Shown here: in pieces, positions 14,528 through 14,626 of the stretch
Layout of the letters: every line of letters begins with the position of its first letter
How positions within the stretch are numbered: position 1 is the first letter of the stretch
NCBI GenBank assembly: GCA_046155505.1
Contig: JBJXFK010000357.1
Location: 1 to 14,626 of the forward strand
Length of the DNA stretch: 14,626 nucleotides
DNA from: JBJXFK01 sp046155505
GTDB lineage: Bacteria > Planctomycetota > Phycisphaerae > UBA1845 > Fen-1342
Direction of reading: 5' to 3'
Notes under the pieces: model-generated
What the model was told of the DNA's origin: nothing
What the model saw: only the letters and a program-made list of their open reading frames with translations
The model's database searches: none
Program-made: the position numbers and the translations under genes

Positions 14528-14626
14528 CTACTTCCCCTCACCGGTCGGCGCAGGCAAGTAGATCACCCGCTCCGGCTGTGTCGGAGCATACGCATTGCGC
14601 TGCGGGATCGTCTTGCGGTCAAACGG
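14528..14626 (-). CDS. 3' end of an unidentified gene (partial, 32 aa visible)
   Basis: The minus-strand frame is open from the window edge to TAG at 14528-14530 and codes for PFDRKTIPQRNAYAPTQPER then VIYLPAPTGEGK. The balanced composition and plausible ending suggest a real C-terminus, perhaps of an exported or periplasmic protein. The rest lies beyond the window, so no family can be given. A plus-strand frame from ATG 14519 is also open, but it is Arg-rich and its ribosome site would touch the start. Confidence 0.5.
   Translation of the reverse strand, partial: PFDRKTIPQRNAYAPTQPERVIYLPAPTGEGK

Noticed and set aside
1..14626. Genome-wide recoding of TGA as Trp or Gly
   Set aside because: TGA ends most intact genes here (sigma at 12039, kinase at 7521, lipoprotein, transposase), while TGG Trp codons are common.
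1..14626. CRISPR array, tRNA or rRNA genes
   Set aside because: No regular 25-40 nt repeats with spacers and no recognisable tRNA or rRNA core were seen on either strand.

Overview
The window looks like chromosomal accessory DNA of a GC-rich planctomycete, most likely Phycisphaerae-like. This rests on gene content: an ECF sigma factor overlapping a Ser/Thr kinase with a WD40 propeller, a second transmembrane kinase with a TolB-like propeller, a planctomycete-style dockerin C-terminus, a secreted protein with the 'DVPWHT(I/V)DGGG...GGFW' module, and small secreted or lipoproteins without recognisable families. TGA is the usual stop codon throughout.

Layout. (1) 1-1070: a small uncharacterised gene on the minus strand, diverging from a small membrane-protein gene broken by one in-frame TGA. 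(2) 1071-2175: a complete IS630-family insertion sequence with 23-bp inverted ends, a TA target duplication and a transposase split over two frames at an A8G slippery run. It cut off a secreted-protein gene (2176-2440). (3) 2441-6711: a possible TATAAT promoter, an ECF sigma factor, and a Ser/Thr kinase whose start overlaps the sigma gene; the kinase propeller is interrupted by an in-frame TGA at 6115-6117 and continues in the same frame to 6711. (4) 6712-7336: a non-coding stretch rich in inverted repeats, including a spaced array of CATAACCC/GGGTTATG words. (5) 7337-10280: a 5' stub of one kinase gene directly downstream of a complete kinase gene, both on the minus strand. (6) 10281-11948: a scar in which the 3' end of a type I restriction-modification methylase gene (hsdM, minus strand) abuts the 3' part of a dockerin-type secreted protein gene (plus strand). 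A strong terminator follows. (7) 12039-14626: a second ECF sigma factor diverging from a secreted coiled-coil protein, then a small lipoprotein lying between two diverged copies of a ~200-nt structured repeat, then the 3' end of a minus-strand gene.

How the genes may work together. The first sigma/kinase pair is probably a signalling unit. The sigma factor lacks the usual acidic DxxD motif in region 2 and has a Thr-Thr pair there, as expected for sigma factors switched on by phosphorylation by a linked kinase. The second sigma factor keeps the acidic motif. The rest of the window shows heavy wear: one IS, two in-frame stops, and kinase, hsdM, dockerin and secreted-protein fragments. The best candidate for something undescribed is the duplicated structured element flanking the lipoprotein (13731-13937 and 14297-14500). 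The CATAACCC array and the sigma/kinase pair come next.
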